This document shows, piece after piece, positions 29,522 through 41,321 of a stretch of 64,000 bases of DNA. The position numbers were made by a program, and so were the translations under genes. Below the pieces are notes generated by a model, which had not been told where the DNA came from, ran no database searches, and saw only the letters and a list, made by a program, of their open reading frames with translations. The stretch comes from Brachyhypopomus gauderio. Taxonomy: Eukaryota; Chordata; Actinopteri; Gymnotiformes; Hypopomidae. Location of the stretch: contig NC_135224.1 of NCBI RefSeq assembly GCF_052324685.1, positions 21,785,951-21,849,950 on the forward strand. The letters are read 5' to 3'. Position 1 is the first letter of the stretch; every line of letters starts with the position of its first letter.

Positions 29522-29800
29522 CAGTCATGCCCGAAAGTATTCATACCCCTGGCAAAGTTTGACTTAAATTTACTTTTATTTAACCAGAAATTATATTTTT
29601 GACTGGAAATGACACAGGCATCTCCCAGTAGATAATACAATGATGTATAAGAGGCATCGTTGTGAGAAAAAATATTTCTCAGCTTTTATTCACATTTGAA
29701 CAAAAAGTGGCATGTCCAAAATTATTCATACCCTTCTCAATAATTAATAGAAAAGCCTTTATTGGCTATTACAGCAATCAAACACTATATAAATATATAC
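29522..29800 (+). mobile_element. Tc1-like transposon end
   Basis: After a TA dinucleotide the sequence reads ACAGTCATGCCCGAAAGTAT then TCATACCCCTGGCAAAG, the terminal repeat style of a common fish Tc1-like group. The related motif TCCAAAATTATTCATACCCT at about 29,713 looks like the inner part of the same long terminal repeat. No transposase is present, so this is an end fragment. The right border is approximate. Confidence 0.65.
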
Positions 29801-29839
29801 CGTCACTGAGATGCACAGGGCCCAGGTATAATGGTCACG

Positions 29840-30009
29840 GTTAGTGATGGCAAAACGAGGCTTCATGAACCAATGAGGCTTTCCATCTAAAAGGTTCACC
29901 AAAAGGTTCTTTACCCGAAGCCTCGTTGACTCGTTCTCACTAGTGACACCTGCTGTGCAAAAGGATATATGACACTCAATTAATTCTGAGTCATGTATAG
30001 CTGAGTGGC
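29840..30009. other. Unassigned repeat-like segment
   Basis: It starts TTAGTGATGGCAAAACGAGG and contains GAGGCTTCATGAACCAATGA, a pattern I associate with small hAT-like elements in fish. No partner end was located before the next element begins. Confidence 0.3.
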
Positions 30010-30017
30010 ATGTATAG

Positions 30018-30990
30018 TAGGGCTGGGTATTGATTCAAATTCCAAGAATCGATCCGATTCCGATTCTGAAGATTAAGAATCGATTTTTTTTTCGATTTAA
30101 TCCGATTTAATTGATTCGATCCGATTCAATCCAATTCGGGGTTTAGTGTTATCCAGGACAATAAACAGAGGACATCTTTGAGGTGTCTATATCTGCAACT
30201 GGGACACTAACCAGTGCATTATTATTATGATTGAAATAATTAAGAATTCACCCAAAAGCTGTTGCTACCAAATGCATTTTTATTTTAAAAGTGCTCACAC
30301 TTAATAAACTGAAAGTATAAAATGTAAACGTGTATTTTTCTTTAAGAACAGAACTCTCACGTTACGGTCCCCGACCCCTCCATTTTGGGCGTGTTAACGT
30401 TGTCTGCGTCTAATCGTCTACGTCGGTGTATCTCCGTGGATGCGGGTGCGTCTTGTGATAGTGCTCACCTGTGGCTCGTCTCGTAATCACGTGGGGTTGA
30501 TGTGGTTTGTCTTTGCGCTCACGCAGCGTCCTGTGCTCATCGTTGTTTGAGTCACACATGTTCTATGTAAACGTGTTTTATGTGCGCTGTCTGCGCTTTG
30601 GTAAATGTAATAAACGTAATGATTTGGAAAGTGCAAAGGATTCTGTCTCGTCCATCGCCTTGCGCCCAACGTTACAAGAACATTTTAAACTTTTTTTAAA
30701 CTGTAAAAACACTGGGTAAACGGACAGTGACACGGACTAACTGTAAATAGTCACCGACACTGGATAAACTGTCCTTCTGTTTTTAGATTTCCGATTTGAC
30801 TATCGTCGTTACTGTCCGACGCCAAGTCGTTTTACAGTTAGTTAGACCGAGCACGCCTGTGTGAATTCAGTGACGAGGCGGGGGTAAAAGTTCACTAAAA
30901 AATCGATCTTTGGACGTACGAATCGATAATCAGATCATCATATGCGAATCGATTCTGAATCGGAAAATCGATTTTTTCAACACAGGCCTA
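30018..30990. mobile_element. Complete non-autonomous hAT-type element
   Basis: Ends are TAGGGCTGGGTATTGATTCA on the left and TTCAACACAGGCCTA on the right. Perfect 8-bp direct duplications ATGTATAG lie at 30,010-30,017 and 30,991-30,998, the length typical of hAT insertions. Both subterminal regions are full of AATCGATT/GATTCGAT motifs. At 973 bp with no transposase frame, it must have been mobilised in trans. Confidence 0.85.
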
Positions 30991-31869
30991 ATGTATAGCT
31001 ACTCTTCTTCCGTCAGTAGTGATAATAATAATTTTATTTGTGTGAAGTGTAGGTTAGTTATTAGTATGACGGAGAAGATTTCGCTTTTAGAGGAGCGCAT
31101 CCGGGCTTTAGAAAGTCCTAGAGAGTTTGTAGCAGCTAGCCCAGCTAGCGTAGCTAGCGTAGATAGCATAGCAGGACCGGGTTGCACAGCTGTAGCTAGC
31201 GAGCCCTCAACTCCGGCATTAGAGCCCTCGCAGCAGGGCGAATGGGTGACGTCTCGGCGGCATAACCGTAGGGCTGAGCACCGTCCTTCTCAGGTTCCCA
31301 TGTCAAACAGGTTTGCCCCACTCAGTAATACACCGACTGAGCGACCTGTTAAAAGAGCTCTGGTGATAGGAGATTCACAGCTCAGACACGTGAACGTAGC
31401 AACTAGTTTAGAGACACCAGCGGCCATAGTCAAGTGTATCCCGGGGGCTAGAGCGCCTGACATCAGGGCTAATTTAAAGGTGCTGGCTAAACGTAAATAT
31501 TCTAAGATAGTTATACACGTCAGCACCAATTATGTGGGATTGAGACAGTCTGAGATCACCAAGGATAATGTTAAAGAGGTGTGTGAGTTAGCGGGGACAA
31601 TGTCAGATGCCGTAATATGCTCTGGTCCCATTCCAGTTCGGCGTGGCGCTGAAACCTACAGCAGGTTATGGGCGTTACACCGCTGGATGTCTAAATGGTG
31701 CTCAGAAAACAAAGTGGGTTATAAAAATAATTGGACACGCTTTGAGGGCAGGCCTGGCCTTTTGAAGCGAGACGGCATTCACCCCTCTTGGGAGGGTGCT
31801 GCTCTCATTTCTCGTAGCATATCTGCTAGGCTTAATAGTGGTAATGTAGGTGTAGTTAATGGGGATTGA
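30991..31869 (+). pseudogene. LINE ORF1 with SGNH-hydrolase-like domain
   Basis: The LINE-derived frame begins just right of the hAT; an apparent upstream start at 30,910 lies inside the hAT and is not the native one. It has a CVKC pair, a short predicted coiled coil (MTEKISLLEERIRALE), a Ser/Pro-rich stretch, and then an esterase-like domain. In that domain RALVIGDSQLRHV carries the GDS motif, HVSTNYVG sits at the third block and DGIHPSWEG provides the Asp-x-x-His motif. Such ORF1 proteins are thought to bind RNA and assist retrotransposition. The third block has STNY where I expect GTND, which may mean loss of activity. Ends at TGA, 31,869. Confidence 0.75.
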
Positions 31870-31935
31870 CAAACCAGAGCCGAGGCCAGGCAGCAGACAA
31901 ACAGGCTAAACCGACTGTCTGCGAGCTGCAAAGAG

Positions 31936-33423
31936 ATGTCACCTAGGTCACACCAGATTGAAACTGTGTCTGTTCCTCGAGTACCAAAAAATAATTCTCG
32001 TAAAGTTAGTAGACAAAATTTTATCAATGTTAAATTCAACTATGCTCCCTCAGAGAGCGGTTTAAATCTGAAACTAGGACTACTAAATATTAGATCCCTG
32101 TCATCTAAAGCATTGCTTGTTAATGAAATGATTACCGATCATAATCTATGCATGCTTTGCTTGACGGAAACCTGGACCCGACCAGACGACTATATGGCCC
32201 TAAATGAAGCTTCTCCCTCTGGCTATAGATATGTCCATAACCCCCGTCCAAATGGTCGAGGAGGTGGGGTCGCCACAATATATGACTCTGATATAGGCAT
32301 TTCTCAAAAATTTGGCTTCAAGTTTAATTCTTTTGAACACCTCATCCTCACTGTATCAAATGTTTCAAATTTAACAAGCAACAAAGTAACACAGTCGTTT
32401 ATGTTAATTACTATTTACCGCCCCCCTGGTTCATACTCTGAGTTCTTGCAGGAGTTTTCAGACTTCCTGTCTCATGTAGTGCTATCAGCCGATAAGGTGA
32501 TTATAGTGGGTGATTTTAATATCCATTTTGAAAATCTGTGTGACTCTCTTAGCATTCATTTTCAAGCAATTCTTGATTCAATGGGTATCACTCAGAATGT
32601 GGTGGGTCCTACGCATAACTGTAGTTATACTTTAGACTTGGTCTTGTCATTTGGTATTGACATATCCAGTTTAGCAATTCTTCCTCAGAGTGAGGCTGTT
32701 TCTGACCACAGCCTCATAACGTACGAGTTGTGTTTAACTGTGTTCATCGGCCACCCCGCTATCAAATTAAACGAGCTGTAACACCCAGTACCATAGCTGC
32801 GCTCACTGATATTTTACCGGTTCTGACAAACACTGATCCACTTGTAGCTCCGGAAGGACTAGAGCGTTTCACCGAGCACGTCGAGACTTCCCTTCGTACA
32901 GCTTTAGACAAAGTTGCACCACTACGATATAAGAGAGCCACGGAGAGAAGAATAGCGCCATGGTACAATGAGCACACGCGTAGCCTCAAACGAGCCGCGC
33001 GGATCCTGGAACGTAAATGGCGAAATTTGAAGTTAGATGTGTATAGACTATCATGGAAAAGCAGCCTTATTGAATATAAGCATGCCCTCCATACGGCAAA
33101 GTCCGTATACTTATCAGCCTTAATAGAAAAACATAAAAACAATTCAGGACTCCTTTTTAAAACTGTTTCCAGCCTTACGAGGAGTCATGAACAAAACAAT
33201 TCTCTTATTCCACTAGAGTGTAGCAGTAACAATTTTATGAAATTCTTTAATGATAAGATTGATAAAATTAGGGAAAACATTAGTAGTGCTATCTCAGAGC
33301 CTGTCAACATGCCAATGCACCTTGACAGCTGTCTGGTCAGCTCTGATGCCCTGTTAGAGTCCTTCTCCCCAATTGGTCATGAGGAGCTTATTTCATTGGT
33401 GAAATCTGCTAAACCCTCCACAT
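31936..33423 (+). pseudogene. LINE ORF2, endonuclease plus linker, broken
   Basis: The first frame (31,936 to about 32,740) encodes an apurinic-like endonuclease. LGLLNIRSLSSKALLVNEM and CLTETW correspond to the N and E motifs, RPNGRGGGVATIY follows, VIIVGDFNIH is the catalytic Asp/Asn block and VSDHSLITYEL is the terminal SDH motif. The frame then shifts by one base near 32,740 and continues as PPRYQIKRAVTPSTIAALTD and a linker up to LISLVKSAKPST. The reverse transcriptase proper is missing because another element is inserted at 33,424. Non-functional copy. Confidence 0.82.
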
Positions 33424-34461
33424 CAGTGGCGTGCACACATAGACATCAGGTGGTGCTAAAGCACCACCAACTCTGCCCTTTATCAACGAAAGTGCCCTTT
33501 TGAAACTTCGTTTTTTTTTTTTATTTATTATCATTTTACTGAGGTCGGTTTGAAATGATCTTTTGAAAACCTGAGCGATTAAAAACAATGCCCTGAAATG
33601 CGCCACCACCTCACACACACCCGACCTCTCTCTTCCTTTAACACCAGATGCGCTGCAGCAGCAGTTCAGTTCAGCGAGTGGAAGGAAGCGTCTTCAGCAC
33701 AGCACACACGGTCACAGATAGACTTCTTCTCCCGTCCCCACCAGCCAGGTTACATACACATCAAGTCAAATCATACCGTTTGCCCTCTAAGCCCAACGTA
33801 AAATCATTTTCTTGTGCAGTAAAATGTCTCATACAGCACCAAACTACTAAGCATTTTTAGCCGACTGATCACCTGATAAACTAGTCGCACTAGCCCAAAT
33901 CAATGATAGATAACGTGAGGACGACCACATAAAAATAATTAAGGTAGAGTTTGCAAATCTATGTGTTAAGCTGAACGTCTTCAGTTGTATAGGTTTTGTT
34001 AGGCAACATAAATTACATTCATTTGTGAAAGAAGAAACGGGAAGTTCCCCATTACCTGTGAAAAATGCCCATCTGCATTCATGTAATGACAACACTCAGT
34101 AGCCTATAACTCCTTCTCCTACTTTACGGTCTTTTACTGTCTTAATTGTAGGCCTATATTGATTTACTAATTGCAAAATATATGCAACAAGGCCTGCAGA
34201 CAGTGGAGGGTAAACAGAAGTTACCTGAAGGACATGACTGTATATTGGATATGAATTATAACAGTTGGATGCGTGACTTTTTCTCCATTGAAAACTCACG
34301 TTTAGAGAATGTGACAAATAAAAGTCAAATTTCATTCAACATGTGCTTGTAATTTTTTTTATAATGAAGTGTTCCACGTGCGCTAAAAAGTGCCCTTCAC
34401 CCCCCCCCCCCCCCCCCCCCCCCCCAGCACTTGCCCCCCAAAATGTCTGTGCACGCCACTG
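33424..34461 (+). mobile_element. Non-autonomous DNA transposon, copy 1
   Basis: The left end CAGTGGCGTGCACACATAG and the right end TGTCTGTGCACGCCACTG form a 14-bp inverted repeat (CAGTGGCGTGCACA), hAT-like in its CAG start. The 1038-bp body has no transposase and contains a C run of about 37 at 34,398-34,435. It interrupts the LINE at 33,423. Flanking 8-mers CTCCACAT and ATGCCATC do not match each other. Confidence 0.8.
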
Positions 34462-34699
34462 ATGCCATCAGACTCCCCTCCATTACACACCCCTACCTGC
34501 TGTAAGAAGTGAATCTCACACTGACAGTCTGGTCCTCTCATTTCACATATGAGTGTTGCTTGATTTCTGAGTGGATATAAAGTGCCCTCAGCTGCAGGCT
34601 TCTTATAGCGTAAAGATTACCTGTGTGATTTAAACTCAGTGAGTGGTTGTCATGCCCTCGGTACCTGTTTCCATTTCCCATTAGTCACATGCTCCCAAC
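34462..34699. other. Spacer between two inverted transposon copies
   Basis: A 238-bp segment begins ATGCCATC and ends CTCCCAAC. I see no LINE continuation or gene in it. Confidence 0.6.
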
Positions 34700-35650
34700 C
34701 AGTGGTGTGCACAGACATTTTGGGGGGCAAGTGCTCGGGGGGGATGGGGGGGGTGAAGGGCTCTTTTTTAGCGCACGTGGAGAACTTAATTATAAAAAAA
34801 TTACAAGCACATGTTGAATGAAATTTGACATTTTATTTGTAAAATTCTGTAAACGTGAGTTTTCAATGGAGAAAAGTCACGCAGCCAACTGATAAAATTC
34901 ATATCCAATATTAACTATATACAGTCATGTCCTTCAGTTAACTTCTGTTTACCCTCCACTGTCTGCAGGCCTTGTTGCATATATTTTGCAATTAGTAAAT
35001 CAATATAGGCCTACAATTAAGACAGTAAAAAGACCAATAAGCAGGAGAAGGAGTTATACTGAGTGTTGTCATTACATGAATGCAGATGGGCATTTTTCAC
35101 AGTTAATGGGGAACTTTCCATTTCTTCTTTCACAAACGAATGTGTTAATTTATGTTGCCTAACAAAACCTATACAACAGAAGATGTTCAGCTTAATACAT
35201 AGATTTGCAAACTCTACCTTAATTATTTGTATTGGTTTGGTGCTGTATGAGACATTTTACTGCACAAGAAAATGATGTCACGTTGGGCTTAGAGGGCAAA
35301 CGGTAGATTTTACTTGATGTGTGTGTGACCTGGCTGGTGGGGCACGGGAGAAGAAGTCTATCTGTGACCGTGCGTGCTGTGCTGAAGACGCTTCTTTCCA
35401 CTCGCTGAACTGAACTGCTGCTGCAGCGCATCTGTTGTTAAAGGAAGAGAGAGGTCGGGTGTGTGCGAGGTCGTGGCTCATTTCAGGGCATTGTTTTTAA
35501 TCGCTCAGGTTTTCAAAAGATCATTTCAACCGACCTCAGTAAAATGATAATAATTTTAAAAAACGAAGTTTCAAAAGGGCACTTTCGTTGATAAAGGGCA
35601 GAGTTGGTGGTGCTTTAGCACCACCTGATGTCTATGTGTGCACGCCACTG
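34700..35650 (-). mobile_element. Non-autonomous DNA transposon, copy 2 (inverted)
   Basis: The same element as copy 1 in opposite orientation: it begins CAGTGGTGTGCACAGACATT and ends CTATGTGTGCACGCCACTG. It is 951 bp, shorter mainly because the homopolymer is shorter. The body aligns with copy 1 throughout. The flank on its right is GATGGCAT. Confidence 0.8.
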
Positions 35651-35865
35651 GATGGCATCCCTAATAATGTAGGCGGTGTATGTACCTTCCTCAAACAGGC
35701 AGGTGTGTACAGGGAGAAGGAGCCTTCATAAAGGAATTTAGGAGTTGAAAAACTATGATTGATCCATCAGATGGCGCCAGTTGACTATCAAGTACTTGAA
35801 TCAAGGAAAGATCCCTAACACGGCGTCAGGTTTTATATTTATTCATTAAATTTGAGTGCTGCAAA
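35651..35865. other. Short spacer
   Basis: No recognisable gene or element between copy 2 and the 190-bp satellite. Confidence 0.5.
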
Positions 35866-37310
35866 ACAGGTTTCTCTTATATATAGTAAAGCGTTATGTA
35901 TGATGCATATGTTATTTGCCTGGCCCAATGCCTTACATGTATACAGCAAGCCTCTGAAATCCACCTCATGAACCATTTCACCTGTGTGCTTAACTACTCA
36001 ATATGCCGTGTTCGCAGTTAGATTTAAGGGCTAAAATGATCCTGGGCCAGGCCAAAATCAGGTTTCCCTTACATATAGTAAAGCGTTATGTATGATACAT
36101 ATGTTATTTGCCTGGCCCAATGCCTTACATGCATACAGCAAGCCTCTGAAATCCACCTCATGAACCATTTCACCTGTGCGCTTAGTCAATATGCCATTTT
36201 GCCATTTAGATTTGAGGGCTAAAATGATTCTGGGCCAGGCCAAAATCAGGTTCCTCATACATATAGGAACTAGTTATGTATGATATAATTGAGTTTTGCC
36301 TGGCCCAAGACATTACAGGCATACAGCAGGCCTCTGAACTTGAGCCTGTGAACCATTTCACCTGTGTGCTTAACTACTCAATATGGCGTGTTCGCAGTTA
36401 GATTTGAGGGCTAAAATGATTCTGAGCCAGGCTAAATTCAGGCTCCTCATACATAGAGGAACTATTTGTGTATGATGCATTTGAGTTTTCGCTGGCCCAA
36501 GACATTACAGGCATACAGCAGGCCTCTGAACTTGCCCCTGTGAACCATTTCACCTGTGCACTTTACTCAGTATGCCATGTTTCCAGTTAGATTTGAGGCA
36601 TAAAATGATTCTGGGCCAGGCTAAAAAAAGGTTCTTCATACATATAGGAACTACTTATGTATGATGCAATTGAGTTTTGCCTGGCCCAAGACATTACAGG
36701 CATACAGCAGGCCTCTGAATTTGGCCCTCTAACCCATTTCACCTGTGTGCTTAACTACTCAATATGCCATGTTTCCAGTTAGATTTGAGGCATAAAATGA
36801 TTCTGGTCCAGGCTAAAAACAGGTTCTTCATACATATAGGAACTAGATATGTATGATACAATTGAGTTTTGCCTGGCCCAAGACATTACAGGCATACAGC
36901 AGGCCTCTGAACTTGCCCCTGTGAACCATTTCACCTGTGCACTTTACTCAATATGCCATGTTTCCAGTTAGATTTGACACATAAAATGATTCTGGGCCAG
37001 GCCAATATCAGGTTCCTCATACGTATAGGAACTAGTTATGTATGATGCATGTGTTATTTGTCTGGCCCGACGCCTTATAGGCATACAGCACACCTCTGAA
37101 ATTGCCCCTCTGAACCATTTCAGTGCGCTCTCTGTGCGCTTAACTACTCAATATGCCGTGTTTCCAGTTAGATTTGAGGTATAAAATGTTGTTGGATCAG
37201 GCTAAAATCAGGTTCCTCTTTTAGGGAGTGACCTGTCTTCATGATGCATTTGTTATTTCTCTGGCCCACCATCAATAAGGCTTTAAATAAGCCTCTGAAA
37301 CTTCCCCTTT
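35866..37310. repeat. 190-bp satellite, about 7.5 copies
   Basis: The motif CCTCTGAA recurs at about 35,951, 36,143, 36,331, 36,522, 36,712, 36,904, 37,093 and 37,292, giving a period of 188-199 bp. Each unit contains CTGGGCCAGGC and, about 80 bp on, GCCTGGCCCA. These inverted arms could pair into a hairpin. Copies diverge more towards the right. Confidence 0.93.
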
Positions 37311-37811
37311 AAATGTGTTCACCTATCTGCCCACTGCTCAATATGCCATGTTGTGTGCTGGTATTTTTTCTTCCGATTATTTGTGTTCTAGAACAGCATT
37401 TCTGTGTTTTTAGTTTTCAAATCTAAGAATATGTTTCCTTACGTTAGAAATGCTGACGAATTCAATCATCATGAACAAACTGCATACAATTGAAACGACT
37501 TGAAATAGAAACCATTTTACAAATGAAATGCTTTCATTATATTTTTATTTTTTACATTCACAAAATCAGTATGGGAAACAATAACCTCTTAAATGTCTGC
37601 TCCTACGCTCGTTTAATGTAACGTTTAATCTATCGCTTTTAAACAAAGTGCGCAGCAAACACGCATCGTGAACACTTTTTGAATAAGTAACCAACTTCAG
37701 CTGCCGAATACGGAGCTGCGAATAAGTAACCAAACGAATCTCAAACTGCGAATAAGTAACCAACTTCAGCCTCGTCATTTATTCATTACCAATCATCGAA
37801 ACCATTGTTTC
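37311..37811. other. AT-rich spacer
   Basis: It holds three short direct repeats of GAATAAGTAACCAA between about 37,680 and 37,760. No gene seen. Confidence 0.5.
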
Positions 37812-37819
37812 TTCATTTG

Positions 37820-38522
37820 CAGTGATGTCAGTAACGCGGTACTATAATCTTACCACTTTTTTCGGTAACGAGTAATATAACGCGCTACTATTTCCAGTCC
37901 AGTAATCAGATTAAAGTTACTTATCCAAGTAACTGTGTGTTACTATTTTTATTTTCCCTAGTAAAAATATATATATTTGCTTTCTTCTTGGCTCAGTTCT
38001 ACTTTTGCGTCTGACCGTAGCGCTCGACTCCGCACGCTGCGCGCGACCCTGTGAGAGCGCGAGCACGTTTTACAAGTCATTCTTTGCAGTGTCCTCCCGT
38101 AACGATATGTGGTAGTATAAAGAAACACCCCTCAAAAACAGGGGAAGGAACATTTACCTGAAGAATTTTAATGTTGCATTGTATTCCACGTTTGAAAAGT
38201 GCTGGAATTTTGAATAACGTAGCCTACTTTAAAATGCTTGAAATTGTAATGGTAAGGACTCAAGGAGTCTTAGCCCTTTAAGTGACACTGGGGGGGCAAT
38301 TGACCTGCTTCAATACATTATTACTGTTAAAAATGCTCTTCCAATAAAGTGAGTATTGGAAAAATTTATTTTGCTGCTGAATGTAACTACTAAAGTAACT
38401 TAGCAATCTAACGTAGTTACTTTTAAAATCAAGTAATCAGTAACGTAACTAAGTTACTTTTAAAAGGAGTAATCAGTAATCAGTAATCTGATTACTTTTT
38501 CAAGGTAACTAAGCCATCACTG
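37820..38522. mobile_element. Complete non-autonomous hAT-type element
   Basis: The left end CAGTGATGTCAGTAACG and the right end GGTAACTAAGCCATCACTG are inverted repeats. Perfect 8-bp duplications TTCATTTG lie at 37,812-37,819 and 38,523-38,530. Subterminal regions are packed with AGTAAC/AGTAATC motifs on both strands, a likely transposase-binding array. The element is 703 bp with no coding capacity. Confidence 0.9.
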
Positions 38523-38620
38523 TTCATTTGTTCCTTCTGGTTTATGTTCCTTCAATAAAAATAAGGTAAATTGTCTTTTTATTTCTTTCTTGAGAACACA
38601 TATGTACATATACACTACAC

Positions 38621-39960
38621 ACACACAATAATAATAATAATAATATGTTTATTTTATATAGCGCCTTTCTCAAACCCAAGGTCGCTGTACACAAATGAAA
38701 GGGGAAAAATACAGGGCTTAGAAAGAGCGGAAATATTGAGAAAAGAGGAAAGTCTTGAGTTGAGTTTTGAAAGTAGAGAGAGAGTCAGAGGAGCGAATAG
38801 AGGGAGGTAACGAATTCCAGAGGGTGGGGGCAGCAACACTGAATGATCTGCCACCCATAGTAGAGAGTCTGTGTCGTGGGACAGAGAGCAAACCTAGGTT
38901 AGAGGACCTGAGCTGACGTGATGAGGTATGAAGGTGGAGAAGGTTGGAGAGATAGGAGGGTGCAAGACCATGCAGAGATTTGAATGTTAGGAGTAGGATT
39001 TTATAGTGAATGCGTTCAGAGATAGGAAGCCAGTGTAACTGATGGAGGATAGGAGTGATGTGTGCAGATTTCTTTGTGGTCATTAGAACTCTGGCTGCAG
39101 AATTTTGTATCTGTTGTAGGGGGCGAAGTGATTTAGCAGGTAGACCATAAAGCAGGGAGTTACAGTAATCTAGTCTGGAAGTGATAAATGCATGTACCAG
39201 GGTTTCGGCATCTTTTAGTGAAAGTATGGGGCGGAGCCTGGCAATTTTGCGGAGATGGAAAAAAGCAGATTTACGGATAGAGTTTATGTGTGGGATGAAA
39301 GTGAGAGAGGAGTCGAATGAAACGCCTAGGTTACGCACAACAGAAGACTGGGCAACCTGGATGTTATCAACAGATAGACTACAGTTGGAGAGGGCAGAGA
39401 TGGCTGACTTGGTGCCGATGATCATGAACTCAGTTTTAGTAGGATTTAGTTTGAGGAAGTTATCCAGTGAGTTATCTCCTGAATGCAGGACAGCAGTGTG
39501 GTAGGAGGGAAAGAGTCAGAAGGGTGGAGATCCAGATACAGCTGTGTGTCATCCGCGTAAAAGTGATAGTTGATGTTGAAGGAGTGAATAATGTTACCAA
39601 GAGGAAGTAAGTACTGTATGTAATGAATAGTAGGGGACCAAGAACAGAACCCTGTGGTACTCCCTGGGTGACTGGGACAGAAATGGATTTGTGCTTTCCT
39701 ATACTGACAAACTGACATCTGTTAGTAAGGTAGGATGAGAACCAAGAGAGCACAGTGCCGGACAGACCAAAACTGGAGAGACGTGAGAGGAGTATTTTGT
39801 GATTAACTGTATCAAAAGCAGCAGTTAAATCAAGGAGAAGAATGACAGATGCACGCCCAGAGTCAGAGGACAGGAGCAGGTTATTCAAAACACTGAGAAG
39901 AGCAGTCTCAGTGCTGTGTAAGGGACGAAATCCAGACTGGAATGTTAGAATTTCCCACAG
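38621..39960 (-). mobile_element. L2-like LINE, 3' half with reverse transcriptase, broken
   Basis: Read on the minus strand, 39,888-39,640 encodes reverse-transcriptase palm motifs (LLLDLTAAFDTVNHKILLSR, VPQGSVLGPLLF). After a frameshift at about 39,640 the next frame gives YHFYADDTQLYLDL, the catalytic YADD. A further frame change leads to the thumb and tail (39,425-38,718: LGVSFDSSLTF, SRLDYCNSLLYGLP, LWNSLPPSIRSSDSLSTF). The 3' end contains a TATATAGCGCC motif and an AAT/TTA trinucleotide tail at 38,627-38,645. Truncated at the 5' end and non-functional. Confidence 0.87.
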
Positions 39961-41321
39961 AATACATTCCTATGGAAATACACTGAGACACAATACTGAG
40001 CTGTAGGTCTGAAGACGTGACTCAGACAGGACTACCTGGTCCAGGTTCCGTCGTAGACCACACAAACATCCACACACAGGTTCCGTCGTAGACCACACAA
40101 ACATCCACACACAGATTCATGGAGGAGGCCACGCTGACCTCATACGACCTTCGTGTTAGCATCTCCTACCTGCAGGTTAGTATGCTACTAATCCATGTCA
40201 TGACACTCACTAAGGCCTTTACTTCCTTTAAATGAAGAGCTGGATTAGATTAAGGGCTCAAGCGTGGGACGTTGACAAGGTGTTGCTACAGGATCCAAAC
40301 AAAGCTACACGTTAAAGGTCGATCAGCTCTGTGTAATGAATGTAGGTGAAATCCGACTATGCAGGTCCTAGCCCAGTTATACTGTACTTATTACCAGTAT
40401 TACCAATCCTACGGTACAAAGTGCCCTTGCCGGCGCAGTGGTGAAGGTCACGTGAGAATGTCACGTGAGAAGAGGAAGATGCTAGTCTCACTGCCCTGTA
40501 TGTTGATACAGAAATTAACGTCAGATATCACAGGGTGACCAATTTGTAATGGAACACAGCTGCTTAATACAAGTGCATACGATGGAGTCAAGGCCGTTTC
40601 ACACCACTCTCTGCAACCTGCGACGGCACACTGCCAGCAATAAACCCCCGTATTAATGTAGCATTCACACCACACATGCATGGCCTGTGACACCACAGAG
40701 ATCATGTTCGCACCAAGCAAAGAAATACGCTTTGGGTATTTTTAGAAAAAGTTACTACCTAGAAACAGGACAAAATTTTTACTCAGGATCACAAACCTTG
40801 TGAAATGTCAATAAGTTGAATATTAGTCCAGACTGAAACACAATAAAAAATAAAATTGTTAGGCGCACAGGTGCACAATATGGGCTATATTATATCCACA
40901 TTAGATACATGTAACAGACACACACACCATAATATTTCCTCATTCAATTGAATTCATTCAATCAAGCAATAAATAAATAAAAACGAGTTGGCAAATCTTC
41001 GATTCTTCATTACAAATGATCGTTTGAGTTTTTCAGCGATAAATCTAGTGACATGAGTTTGTACATTTGTACATCAAAGCACACTTAAATATACACTACA
41101 AAGTGCAACTGGACTTATGAGGATTATGGGATAAGAAGGCACTGAATTCACTTTTAAAGCTGCATTCTGTATGATTTGTATGAGTAATAAGTCAAAACTA
41201 CTCTCTTTATAATGAATAATTATACTAGTTCATAATGTTTTCTCAGAGGTTTCAGATATGATCTCTGCCTCTAAAAGTATTCCACGAAGACGAAGCCTCC
41301 CACAGAATGCAGGCGCATGTT
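39961..41321. other. Intergenic DNA left of snx16
   Basis: It includes a 43-bp tandem duplication at about 40,040-40,115 (GGTTCCGTCGTAGACCACAC repeated). Otherwise AT-rich with no recognised gene. A minus frame at 40,448-40,720 has no family signature. Confidence 0.55.

Larger units (their letters stand above)
30991..33423 (+). mobile_element. L2-like LINE, 5' part, interrupted
   Basis: ORF1 (to 31,869) and an endonuclease-bearing ORF2 (31,936 onward) lie in the order of L2/CR1-clade LINEs. The left side is cut by the hAT at 30,018-30,990. The right side stops abruptly at 33,423, where a DNA transposon begins, before the reverse-transcriptase catalytic motifs. A frameshift near 32,740 splits ORF2. 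Confidence 0.85.

Noticed and set aside
33598..35481. Matching 67-70-codon frames in the two inverted transposon copies
   Set aside because: They are conserved only because the copies are recent duplicates; neither looks like a transposase.
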